Both the position numbers and the translations under genes were made by a program. The notes under the pieces were generated by a model, which saw nothing but the letters and a program-made list of their open reading frames with translations, ran no database searches and had not been told where the DNA came from. A stretch of DNA of 45,408 nucleotides from Thermoleophilia bacterium (lineage in GTDB: Bacteria; Actinomycetota; Thermoleophilia; Gaiellales; Gaiellaceae): assembly GCA_025923055.1 (NCBI GenBank), contig JAICGP010000002.1, positions 1 through 45,408 of the forward strand, in the 5' to 3' direction. Below, piece after piece: positions 38,111 through 45,408 of the stretch (positions are counted from its first letter, which is position 1; each line of letters starts with the position of its first letter).

Positions 38111-38977
38111 TCACAGGTCCTTCCGCGCGAAGGCCGCGTACGCGCCGCCGCCGACGAGCGCGAGGTAGGCGAGCGTCCACGGCCACAGGAAGGGCCCGGC
38201 CGCCTGGGCGCCGCCGAACGGCCCGAGCTGGAGGGCGAATTCCGTGAAGCCGGTCGTGTCGGCGGTGATCGCTACGAGCCCGTCCTGGTAGAGCGCCTCG
38301 AAGGGAAGCACCCAGGAGGAGATCTCAGCGACCCGCGTCAGCGTGTCGGAGTCGAGCACCTCGCCGATCTGCCCGAGCAGCCCGGCGACGAGGCCGGCGC
38401 CGAAGACCATGAAGACCGCGATGCCGTTCGCTGTCGAGGAGAGGAAGACGGAGCCGAGGAGCGAGAGCGCGGCGATCACGCAGACGGCGCCGGCGAGCTG
38501 GAGCGCGGGCTCGGCGATCCGGTCGGGCCGCCACCCGCCCGCGGACCACGTGATCCAGAGGTTGGCGCCGAAGACGGCGAGGACGTAGACGGCACACACC
38601 GCGGCGGCGGCGGCGAAGCGCCCGAGGAGGAGCACGCCGCGGCCGACCGGCCGGACGACGAGCGGCTGCAGCAGCCCGCGCTCGGCGTCGCCCCGCACGA
38701 CGCCGAGCGTCAGGAACGCCGCCAGCACGGCCCCGAGAAAGAGCGTGCCGAACATCGAGAGCCCGAAGAGCGTCGCCCCCGTCAGCGTGCGCGTGTCGAT
38801 GCCCGCGAGGATCGCCTCGCGGGGCGGCTGCGCCTCGTCGACCGTGTCGAAGGCCTGGTTCGCCCCCAGCCAGTAGAGGCCGACGAACGCCGCCGTCAGG
38901 ACGAGCACGACGACGAAGACCCGGCGGCGCAGGCTCTCGCGGAGCGCGTAGCCGACGACGACGGGGACCGCTCTCAG
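38111..38977 (-). CDS. ABC-2-type transporter permease (CTG start)
   Basis: 288 residues, about six membrane helices, typical ABC-2 architecture. The start chosen is CTG 38977: the first residues LRAVPVVVGYALRESLRRRVFVVV are what ABC-2 permeases usually show before the first helix, the stop of the ATPase overlaps (CTGA), and GGGGAGG lies 7 nt upstream. No ATG, GTG or TTG is found in this frame before 38908, a GTG in the middle of the first helix that would truncate it. Pairs with the ATPase encoded just upstream. Confidence 0.88.
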   Translation of the reverse strand: MRAVPVVVGYALRESLRRRVFVVVLVLTAAFVGLYWLGANQAFDTVDEAQPPREAILAGIDTRTLTGATLFGLSMFGTLFLGAVLAAFLTLGVVRGDAERGLLQPLVVRPVGRGVLLLGRFAAAAAVCAVYVLAVFGANLWITWSAGGWRPDRIAEPALQLAGAVCVIAALSLLGSVFLSSTANGIAVFMVFGAGLVAGLLGQIGEVLDSDTLTRVAEISSWVLPFEALYQDGLVAITADTTGFTEFALQLGPFGGAQAAGPFLWPWTLAYLALVGGGAYAAFARKDL

Positions 38978-39816
38978 CCCGCGTCCTCCCCAACCGCCTC
39001 GAGGTAGATCTCCTCGAGCGTGGACTCGAGCACGCGGACGCCGTAGACGTGCTCGCCCGCCGCGACCAGGTCCGCGACGAGGCGGGGCGCGTCGGCCCGT
39101 CCGGCGCCCGTGAAGACGCGGGTGCCGCCGTCCACGTCGACCTCGACGCCGCGCGGGCGGGCGAGCTCGGAGGGGCGGCCTTCGGCGACGATCCGGCCTC
39201 GCGAGAGGATGGCGACGCGGTCGCAGACGAGCTCGATCTCGCTCAGCAGGTGCGAGTTGAGGAGGACCGCGATCCCCCGGCTCCGGAGCTCCTCGAGCAG
39301 GCGGCGGACCGTGCGGCGGCCGCCCGGGTCGAGGGCGCTCGTCGGCTCGTCGAGGAAGAGGAAGCGGGGGCTGCCGACGAGGGCCTGGGCGATGCCCAGC
39401 CGTTGCTGCATCCCCTTCGACATGTCCTCGACGCGGCGGGCGTGCGCGTCGGCGAGGCCCACGAGCTCGAGCAGCTCGCCGCGCTCACCCGGGCCGCCGC
39501 TCGAGCGGGCGAGGCGCTGGTGGAGGAGGAGCACCTCGTCGGCCGAGGACCAGCCGGGGAAGCGGAACAGCTCGGCGAGGTAGCCCATCGCCGCGCGCGC
39601 CTGCGCCGAGCCGGCCCGCGATCCGCAGACGGCGGCCTCGCCGGCGGTCGCGCGGACGAGCCCGCAGCCGATCTTGACGAGCGTCGACTTGCCGGCGCCG
39701 TTCGGGCCGAGCAGCCCGACGAGCTCGCCCTCCTCGACGTCGAGGTCGACGCCGTCGAGGGCCGTCACCGCTCCGTAGCGCTTCACCAGCCCACGTGCGG
39801 TGAAGGCGGCGCTCAC
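38974..39816 (-). CDS. ABC transporter ATP-binding protein
   Basis: 280 residues. Walker A GPNGAGKST (about 37-45), Q-loop region YLAELFRFPG (Gln replaced by Glu in 'GYLAELF'), signature MSKGMQQRLGIAQAL, Walker B FLFLDEPTSALD, H-loop NSHLL. C-terminal accessory domain as in CcmA/NodI-type export subunits. GTG start. TAGACT on the minus strand (39828-39823) lies 6 nt upstream, so probably leaderless. Confidence 0.95.
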   Translation of the reverse strand: MSAAFTARGLVKRYGAVTALDGVDLDVEEGELVGLLGPNGAGKSTLVKIGCGLVRATAGEAAVCGSRAGSAQARAAMGYLAELFRFPGWSSADEVLLLHQRLARSSGGPGERGELLELVGLADAHARRVEDMSKGMQQRLGIAQALVGSPRFLFLDEPTSALDPGGRRTVRRLLEELRSRGIAVLLNSHLLSEIELVCDRVAILSRGRIVAEGRPSELARPRGVEVDVDGGTRVFTGAGRADAPRLVADLVAAGEHVYGVRVLESTLEEIYLEAVGEDAG

Positions 39817-39822
39817 AGGGCG

Positions 39823-39828
39823 AGTCTA
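39823..39828 (-). promoter_or_regulatory. Candidate -10 element (TAGACT) for the ABC operon
   Basis: Minus-strand TAGACT then CGCCCT then GTG; almost identical to TAGACTCGCCCTCGTG before the gene at 11902. Confidence 0.5.
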
Positions 39829-39832
39829 CGTT

Positions 39833-40594
39833 TCAGCTGTGCGGCTGGCGGCCGAGCCCCGCCTCCTCCTCCGCCAGGAAGCGGACGAAGAAGACGGCGA
39901 ACGCCGCGAAGAAGACAATGCCCTCGCTCACCGCCATGGCGATGCCCGCGAGCTGCTGGTCGGCGAGCGCGCCGAGGCCCCAGAGGCGCGGCGCCTCGAC
40001 GTAGAAGTCGTAGAGCGCCCTCGGCAGGAGCGCCAGCAGGAGCCCGAGCGGGCTCGCGAAGACGAAGGCGGCGAAGACGTACGCGGCCTTCGCGCCCGCC
40101 GTCAGGCCCCACGGCCGGTCCTGGAGCAGCGACCACCAGAGCAGCACGCCCGTGAGCACGTACGTCAGGTGCTCGAGGTGCAGGAGCGCGTGGTTCTCGA
40201 GCGCGGCGTCGTAGGCCGCCGGGACGTGCCAGGCCGCGTAGGCGGCGAGCCAGAGCGGCAGCGCGACCGCCGGGCGGGTCAGAAAGCGGACGAGCCCCGG
40301 CCGGGTGAGCTCGGCCGCGAGCCCAGGCGGCACGGCGGCCACGAGGAGGAGCGGGACCCACTCGGCGAGGGCGACGTTCTGGACGAGGTGCGCCCAGAGG
40401 TGGTAGTGGAGGGCGAGCGTGGCGAGCGGGGTAACCGAGACGGCGAAGAGGAGCAGGACGGCTCCGGCGAAGCACGCGAGCCGTCCGCGCGAGGGTGGGT
40501 GCCGCCGCGCCGCGAGGACGTAGGCGGCCACGAGGACGGCCACGGCCGCGAGCTCGACCCAGGCCGCCTGCCAGCTCCCCGGCGACGGCGCCAT
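39833..40594 (-). CDS. CtaG-family cytochrome c oxidase assembly protein
   Basis: 253 residues with seven to eight membrane helices. Caa3-type CtaG marks: HYHLWAHLVQNVAL, LAAYAAWHVPAAYDAAL, HLEHLTYVLTGVLLWW, and DQQLAGIAM near the end. In Bacillus CtaG is needed for caa3 oxidase formation, probably copper handling. Ends with a Glu/Gly/Arg tail. ATG start. Confidence 0.88.
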   Translation of the reverse strand: MAPSPGSWQAAWVELAAVAVLVAAYVLAARRHPPSRGRLACFAGAVLLLFAVSVTPLATLALHYHLWAHLVQNVALAEWVPLLLVAAVPPGLAAELTRPGLVRFLTRPAVALPLWLAAYAAWHVPAAYDAALENHALLHLEHLTYVLTGVLLWWSLLQDRPWGLTAGAKAAYVFAAFVFASPLGLLLALLPRALYDFYVEAPRLWGLGALADQQLAGIAMAVSEGIVFFAAFAVFFVRFLAEEEAGLGRQPHS

Positions 40595-40619
40595 GCGGCC
40601 AGCATAGGCCGCAACCCTC

Positions 40620-40994
40620 CTAGATCATCCAGGGATCGACGTAGGCCGGGTCACGCCGCTCGAGCCACGTGCGCACGTACACGCCGGCGGCGATCAGAGG
40701 CGCGCCGGGGAAGGCGGTCAGCAGCACGACGGCCGCCCAGAGCGCGGAGGGCAGCCCGCCCGCGACCGCCGCCACGACGACCGGGACCGCGGCCAGGTAA
40801 AGCGCCCGCCAGTCCGCCACCACGTAGCCGAGGCCGAAATGGACGACGGCCGGCAGGACGAGCAGCACGAACACCACCACGGCCGGCAGCGCGTGCTCGG
40901 TCCGTGCGAAGGCCACGATCCAGAGCGCCATGAAGACGCTGTAGCCGACGACGGCCGTTCTCGATTCGATCTCGTTGATCCGTTCGAGGGTCAC
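40620..40994 (-). CDS. Small membrane protein
   Basis: 124 residues, four hydrophobic helices (VGYSVFMALWIVAFA, LPAVVVFVLLVLPAVV, LYLAAVPVVVAAVAGG, LWAAVVLLTAFPGAPLIAAGV). GTG start preceded by GGGGAC. Located 25 bp upstream of ctaG-like gene on the same strand, so maybe one operon. No named family. Confidence 0.7.
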   Translation of the reverse strand: MTLERINEIESRTAVVGYSVFMALWIVAFARTEHALPAVVVFVLLVLPAVVHFGLGYVVADWRALYLAAVPVVVAAVAGGLPSALWAAVVLLTAFPGAPLIAAGVYVRTWLERRDPAYVDPWMI

Positions 40995-41103
40995 GCGAGT
41001 CCCCTTGTTCCCGTAGGCGTGACCGCAGGCGCCTGTTGCAGTGCTTCACCCGGATCATGCGCGCCGGGAGGCCCGCCGTGCATCCCCCCTTCGGGGAACC
41101 GGC

Positions 41104-41109
41104 TATCGT
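41104..41109 (+). promoter_or_regulatory. Candidate -10 of tRNA-Gly (TATCGT)
   Basis: TATCGT 14 nt before the tRNA 5' end. Confidence 0.35.
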
Positions 41110-41123
41110 TGGGCGGAAAGCCC

Positions 41124-41194
<71 letters not shown>

Positions 41195-41315
41195 TTCCTC
41201 ACGCAGGAAGCGAAGACACCGCCTGACGCCGCTGCGCCGTGACGGGCGTCGAAGCGCTTTCCTGCTGACGAGAGGCGCCTCCGTCTCCGTCCGCCGCCTC
41301 GGTCACGCTAGCCGC

Positions 41316-42413
41316 GTGGAGGAGCGCCTCGTCTACTTCCGCCCGCGCGCGATCCTGATCGTCCTCGGGATCATCCTCGCCGCGGCGGCGGCCCTCACGT
41401 TCCTCTACCTCGCGTGGCACGTCGTCACGTGGATCCTTATCTCGCTCTTCCTCGCGCTCGCGCTCAACCCGGCGGTCGAGTTCTTCGAGAAGCAGGGCCT
41501 CAGGCGGGGCATGGCGTCGTTCATCGTCTTCTTCATCGCCCTGATCGCCTTCGGAGCGCTCGGGACGTTGCTCATCCCGCCGCTCGTGACGCAGATCACG
41601 AATTTCATCGAGGCCGTGCCCGACCTGATCGACGACCTGATCGCCGGCCGCGGCTCGCTCGGCTTCCTCCAGGAGGACTACCAGCTCGTCGACCGCGTGC
41701 GTGAGGCGATCGAGGACCAGGGAGCCGGCGGCGTCCTCGGCCTGACGACCGCCGGGCTGGCGCTCGCGCGCGGCGTCATCTCGTTCGTGGTCGGCGTGGT
41801 CGCGATCGCCTTCCTCACCTTCTTCATGCTCCTCGAGGGGCCGCGGATGGTGAGGCGGTTCGCGGAGTTCCTCCCGGAGAACGTCCGGCCTCGCTGGGAG
41901 CGGGTGTCGCGCGACATCTACCGCACGGTCGGCGGCTACGTGACGGGCAACCTTCTCATCAGCCTCATCGCCGGTCTCGTGTCGGCGGGGGTCCTGTTCC
42001 TGCTGGGAAGCGACTACGCGGTCGCTCTCGCAGTGCTCGTCGCCGTGCTCGACCTCGTGCCGCTCGCCGGTGCGACGCTGGCCGCGGTGATCGTCTCCAC
42101 CGTCGGCTTCATCGAGCTCGGCTGGGCCCGTGGCGTCATCCTCATCGGCTTCTTCATCGTCTACCAGCAGCTCGAGAACCACATCCTCCAGCCCGTGATC
42201 TACGGCCGCACCGTCCAGCTCTCGCCGCTCACCGTGCTGGTCGCGGTCCTGATCGGGGCGGAGCTCGTCGGCATCCTCGGCGCGCTCGCGGCGATCCCGA
42301 CGGCCGGGATCATCCAGGCCCTCTTCCGCGAGCTGCTCGTCTGGCGGCGGGAAGCGCTCGTGCCGCCCGGGACGGACGTGATCCTGCCCGAGCACCCGGC
42401 GCAGGAGCCCTGA
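41316..42413 (+). CDS. AI-2E family transporter (PerM-like)
   Basis: 365 residues, about eight helices. Family segments ALALNPAVEFFEKQGLRRGMA (about 50-70), the central coiled part, GYVTGNLLISLIAG, LDLVPLAGATLAAV and EGNH-like QQLENHILQPVIYGRTVQLSPL. Members export signals, sodium or other small molecules; the function here is unknown. GTG start, no good Shine-Dalgarno sequence. Confidence 0.92.
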   Translation: MEERLVYFRPRAILIVLGIILAAAAALTFLYLAWHVVTWILISLFLALALNPAVEFFEKQGLRRGMASFIVFFIALIAFGALGTLLIPPLVTQITNFIEAVPDLIDDLIAGRGSLGFLQEDYQLVDRVREAIEDQGAGGVLGLTTAGLALARGVISFVVGVVAIAFLTFFMLLEGPRMVRRFAEFLPENVRPRWERVSRDIYRTVGGYVTGNLLISLIAGLVSAGVLFLLGSDYAVALAVLVAVLDLVPLAGATLAAVIVSTVGFIELGWARGVILIGFFIVYQQLENHILQPVIYGRTVQLSPLTVLVAVLIGAELVGILGALAAIPTAGIIQALFRELLVWRREALVPPGTDVILPEHPAQEP

Positions 42414-42549
42414 CGAGGCTTCCCGTCGGCTCCAGCCTCTCGCCGACGTGAACGGTCTTTCGCTCTCGCAGCTTCGCCCGCTCGTATTCGGGGCGCTCCT
42501 GGCGGGCGCCGACCGCTCCTCGTCCGAGAGCCGGTTCGTGCCGCCGGCC

Positions 42550-42834
42550 TCAGGCCCGCGTGTACTCGATCCGACAGCCCTCGCCGTCGTCGAACACGAG
42601 GGCGTCGCCGGCCGACTCCACTCCGTAGTCGCGCACGGCGTCGTTCGCGAGGGAGATCCGCAGCCTGCCGGGCTCCGCCGGCTCCCACCCGCCCCGGTCC
42701 CAGAGCGGGTGGAAGGCCGACGGAGTCTCGTTCCAGCCGGTGTACCGGCCGCCGGGCTCGAGCTCGAGCAGCTCCGGATACGGCGCGCTGCACTCCGAGC
42801 GCGAGACCTTGCGCCAGCGGCCGGACACGTCCAT
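42550..42834 (-). CDS. Small beta-rich hypothetical protein
   Basis: 94 residues, lipocalin-like strand pattern (SGRWRKVSRSE, LLELEPGGRYTGW, GRLRISLAND, ALVFDDGEGCRIEYTRA). No signal peptide. Its ATG overlaps the stop of the metalloprotease gene by one base (TGATG), so the two are coupled. Confidence 0.7.
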   Translation of the reverse strand: MDVSGRWRKVSRSECSAPYPELLELEPGGRYTGWNETPSAFHPLWDRGGWEPAEPGRLRISLANDAVRDYGVESAGDALVFDDGEGCRIEYTRA

Positions 42835-45020
42835 CAGCGGGCCTTCGCCGCCTTGCGCCGACCCGTCCTCGTCCTGTCGCCCTTGGCCCGGTCGGTGAGC
42901 ACGCCGATGAGATCCTTGTTGCGGCCGGTGCGGGCGACCGTCTTGTTGGTCTCGAGGAGATCGACCGCCTTGCGTGCCTCGCGGGAGCTCATGACGGTGT
43001 CCTCGCTGAGAAGCTCGGCGGCACGCTTGACGTCCGCTTTCCGGTCGCCGAACCGCTTGCCGATCCGCTTCGCCTCGATGTACGCGTAGTGGGGGGCGAG
43101 CACGTCGTTCTTCAGCGCGGCGTCGATCGCCTCGATCCCGTCCTCGAGGTGGTCGCCACCGAGGACCAAGGTCAGGAGCGCGTCAGGCGACGTCAGGACG
43201 CGCAGGGCCGCCGTCGCGTGGCCTTCGTCGACCGCCGACGTGACCATGACGGGCGCGTCGCCCGAGAGCCGGATCGTCGCCTCCCCGAGCGACCACTCGA
43301 GGTCGACGAAGACGCGGTACGCGCCGGGCGCGGCGAAGAGCGCGCCCTCGGCGCCGCGCAGGATCGTGACGGAGTCCGTCACGCTCTCGCCTGGCCCGAG
43401 CTCGCCGATCTCCTCCTGCTCGATGCAGCGAACGAGGGGCCAGAACGTCCTGACGACGCCTGACGGGTCGACGACGCGGCCGCGCACCGCTCCGGCCTTC
43501 ATGCTCAGGCTGGCCGGGATCGGTAGCGCCTGCGCGGTGTCGTTCGTGATCGTGAAGTCCACGCGGACCGGCGCACCGATCGGCACTGCCTCGAGCAGCG
43601 GGGTTACGGTCAGGGTCAGGCCCTCTGCTTCCTCGACCGAGTCGGTCGGGCTGATCGGCGCGGTGCCGTAGGCGGCGCCGAACGAGATCCCGCCCGGCCG
43701 TACCCAGATGTCGGGGAGGTGGCGGAGGCGCTTCAGGTCGTCCGGAGAGAAGGCCCACAGGATGTTGTCCGGGAACTGCACCGGCGGCGCCGCGCCCGCG
43801 GCGATGTCCGGCGTCGTGTGCATGAACCCGTTGTCGACCGCGTTGTGGTACAGGCCCATCGCGTGTCCGATCTCGTGCACGCCCGTGCGGAAATAGGGCG
43901 CACGCGCAAGGCCGAAGCGCTGTCCGCGCACTTTCCCCCACATGTCCGTGTCGGGGATCGTCCAGTGCGACGAGAGCCCGGCGCCCTCGCGCGGAATGTT
44001 GTTGGAGTCGCCGCCGTAGGCGTCGTACATGATCCCGCGCTCGGTCGAGTCGAGCCGGCGGACGCAGATGAGGTGGTAGCGCCATTCGCGGTCGAGGTCG
44101 GCGCTGTCGCGCCGTGCGAGCATCGCCGCGTGCATTTCCGCGTCCGACCAGAACTCCCCGCTCGGCTCGGCCACGTCCGCGTCGCTCTCGTCGATGGTGA
44201 CGTCCCACCCGATCGCCTTGTAGACGTCGCGCCAGTCGATTCCGGCGCCGTTGTCGAGCGGCGCCTCTGAGGCGTTGACGCGGTCGATCTCGAGCGTCGC
44301 CTTGCGCACGTACTTCGAGATCCACCCGATCGTCAGCCGGCCGGCTGCCGGGCCCGCGGCGGGCTTCACCTCGCCGTGCAGGTAGTTGCCGAACGAGGGG
44401 TAGCCCGGGGGTGGCGCCGACCACACCATCCTCGCCGTGTACGGCCCCTCGACCGTCCATGCCTTCGTCGTGTGGTTGAACCGGTGCAGCTCGAAGCCGA
44501 GCACGAAGCTGTTCAGGAACGTCGATCCTTCCAGGATCTGCGTCACGCGCATGTAGTAGCGGTAGTTCTTGCGGGCGAAGATCGGGATCCCGAGCGCGGG
44601 ATTCGGTTCCGCCGGCTTGATCGCCCCGGGTGGGCCCAGGAGGAAGCTGCCCGGCCAGATCTTGAGCGGCTGGTGGACGTACAGATCGCCGCTCGCGGTG
44701 ACGTTCGTCGGCGAGAGCCGCTCCACGCGCAGCGTGCCGTCGTAGTGCAGCGACTGCAGAGCTCCGGCGCGTTGAATGGGCGTGTACCGCATCAGGTAGC
44801 AGCCGCCGCGTAGCGACTTCCGCCGGACCGGGAACGGGAACGGCCGCGGAAGCGGGATCGGGCGGTCCTCGAGCTCGACCTCGAGCTCGACCGAGTCTTC
44901 GCCGGCCGTGACCATCGCCTCCGTCTCGATTGTGTCCGGAAGCGGCGGCAGCGTCGCCTCCGGGACGTAGGGCGGCTCCGCAGGCAGTACGGCGGAGCCG
45001 TTACCCGTGTGGGTGCTCAC
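42834..45020 (-). CDS. Metzincin-type zinc metalloprotease-like protein without a visible signal peptide
   Basis: 728 residues. The zinc motif is HEIGHAMGLYH (His382, Glu383, His386, His392), with FMHT downstream as a possible Met-turn, both as in metzincins. N-terminal 50 residues are Pro/Glu-rich and polar, with no signal peptide. A beta-rich region (about 460-610, AAPGAYRVFVDLEWSLGEATIRL) follows the catalytic part, and the last 100 residues are helical and basic (TGRNKDL, TRTGRRKAAKAR). GTG start behind GGAGG at 8 nt. Cellular site and substrate unknown; could be exported by a non-Sec route or act inside the cell. Confidence 0.8.
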   Translation of the reverse strand: MSTHTGNGSAVLPAEPPYVPEATLPPLPDTIETEAMVTAGEDSVELEVELEDRPIPLPRPFPFPVRRKSLRGGCYLMRYTPIQRAGALQSLHYDGTLRVERLSPTNVTASGDLYVHQPLKIWPGSFLLGPPGAIKPAEPNPALGIPIFARKNYRYYMRVTQILEGSTFLNSFVLGFELHRFNHTTKAWTVEGPYTARMVWSAPPPGYPSFGNYLHGEVKPAAGPAAGRLTIGWISKYVRKATLEIDRVNASEAPLDNGAGIDWRDVYKAIGWDVTIDESDADVAEPSGEFWSDAEMHAAMLARRDSADLDREWRYHLICVRRLDSTERGIMYDAYGGDSNNIPREGAGLSSHWTIPDTDMWGKVRGQRFGLARAPYFRTGVHEIGHAMGLYHNAVDNGFMHTTPDIAAGAAPPVQFPDNILWAFSPDDLKRLRHLPDIWVRPGGISFGAAYGTAPISPTDSVEEAEGLTLTVTPLLEAVPIGAPVRVDFTITNDTAQALPIPASLSMKAGAVRGRVVDPSGVVRTFWPLVRCIEQEEIGELGPGESVTDSVTILRGAEGALFAAPGAYRVFVDLEWSLGEATIRLSGDAPVMVTSAVDEGHATAALRVLTSPDALLTLVLGGDHLEDGIEAIDAALKNDVLAPHYAYIEAKRIGKRFGDRKADVKRAAELLSEDTVMSSREARKAVDLLETNKTVARTGRNKDLIGVLTDRAKGDRTRTGRRKAAKAR

Positions 45021-45193
45021 GACTCGTGCCTCCCTTCAAGGGGTTGGGGCATTGAGCAGGGTGAGCCGACGTGGGATAGAGGGGCCGCAGCTGCGAAAGG
45101 CCTGATGGATCGGACATCGCGCTTCCCGTCGCTCGCGCTGCTGAGGCGGGCATATCACGCTCGCCAGGGCCGGTCAAGCCGCGGTCCCGAGGA

Positions 45194-45266
45194 TGCGCCT
45201 GGGAGGATTCGAACCTCCGACCCGCGGATTAGAAGTCCGCCGCTCTGTCCACTGAGCTACAGGCGC
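45194..45266 (-). tRNA. tRNA-Arg (anticodon TCT)
   Basis: Acceptor GCGCCTG / CAGGCGC, D-arm GCTC..GAGC, anticodon stem GCGGA/TCCGC with loop CTTCTAA (TCT at 45233-45231), T-arm GGAGGTTCGAATCCTCC. CCA not encoded. The 173-nt stretch to the left shows no gene. Confidence 0.97.
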
Positions 45267-45274
45267 GCGCACGC

Positions 45275-45280
45275 AACGTA
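45275..45280 (-). promoter_or_regulatory. Candidate -10 of tRNA-Arg (TACGTT)
   Basis: Minus-strand TACGTT, 8 nt before the tRNA 5' end. Confidence 0.35.
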
Positions 45281-45294
45281 GCACCGCCTCCCGC

Positions 45295-45300
45295 TACACT
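45295..45300 (+). promoter_or_regulatory. Candidate -10 of tRNA-His (TACACT)
   Basis: TACACT, 13 nt before the tRNA 5' end; same word as for tRNA-Pro. Confidence 0.45.
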
Positions 45301-45313
45301 CGTCTACGGGCGC

Positions 45314-45387
45314 GGTGGCGGTAGCTCAGCTGGTAGAGCCCCGGGTTGTGGTCCCGGTGGTCGGGGGTTCGAGTCCCCTCCGCCACC
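45314..45387 (+). tRNA. tRNA-His (anticodon GTG)
   Basis: Encoded G-1 (45314) opposite C73 (45387), the hallmark of tRNA-His. Acceptor GTGGCGG / CCGCCAC, anticodon stem CCGGG/CCCGG, loop TTGTGGT with GTG at 45348-45350, T-arm GGGGGTTCGAGTCCCC. CCA not encoded. Confidence 0.97.
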
Positions 45388-45408
45388 CTCGACGTTCACG
45401 GACGAGGC

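Overview
The window is very GC-rich (roughly 70% or more), uses GTG starts heavily, and carries gene families typical of high-GC actinobacteria: an ECF41 sigma factor, NarL- and OmpR-type two-component pairs, caa3-type CtaG, MMPL and GCS2. The best guess is a class Thermoleophilia lineage (Gaiellales/Solirubrobacterales-like), probably chromosomal. There is no rRNA, insertion sequence, phage or CRISPR array. Four tRNA genes are present (Pro-TGG, Gly-TCC, Arg-TCT, His-GTG).

Left part (1-12.8 kb): the end of an M24-family protein; a divergent epimerase/ECF41 sigma factor pair whose shared intergenic region holds two back-to-back ECF41-type promoters; a secreted M64-type metalloprotease; a NarL-type kinase/regulator pair; an MMPL exporter followed by two small-operon partners (membrane-anchored alpha/beta hydrolase, membrane protein); and a UPF0104/LPG-synthase-like membrane protein.

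Centre-left (12.8-21.3 kb): a minus-strand operon encodes a GCS2-family glutamate-cysteine ligase, a peroxiredoxin and a polytopic membrane protein. The peroxiredoxin frame contains a TGA exactly where the catalytic cysteine belongs, followed by a small hairpin that fits a bacterial SECIS element. I read it as a selenocysteine peroxiredoxin translationally coupled to gamma-glutamylcysteine synthesis, and it is the most exciting object in the window. Next come small secreted or enzymatic genes (DUF192 lipoprotein, RidA, serine hydrolase, NUDIX, EamA, thioredoxin).

Centre (21.3-31.8 kb): ileS of a non-canonical signature type, a giant five-GAF/PAS histidine kinase coupled to a receiver-only protein, a CAP-domain secreted protein, and two divergent DMT transporters. 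The second transporter frame has no stop until the end of the tRNA-Pro gene.

Right part (32-45.4 kb): a low-complexity acidic/basic membrane protein; an OmpR-type two-component pair followed by two small proteins; a cyclase-receiver fusion; an ABC exporter whose permease appears to start at CTG; CtaG; an AI-2E family exporter; and a metzincin-type metalloprotease coupled to a small protein.

Regulatory themes: many genes have a TAnnnT hexamer 6-12 nt before the start codon and no Shine-Dalgarno sequence, suggesting widespread leaderless transcripts. Two intergenic regions share an 18-bp palindrome built on GGCCGAACGGCC.
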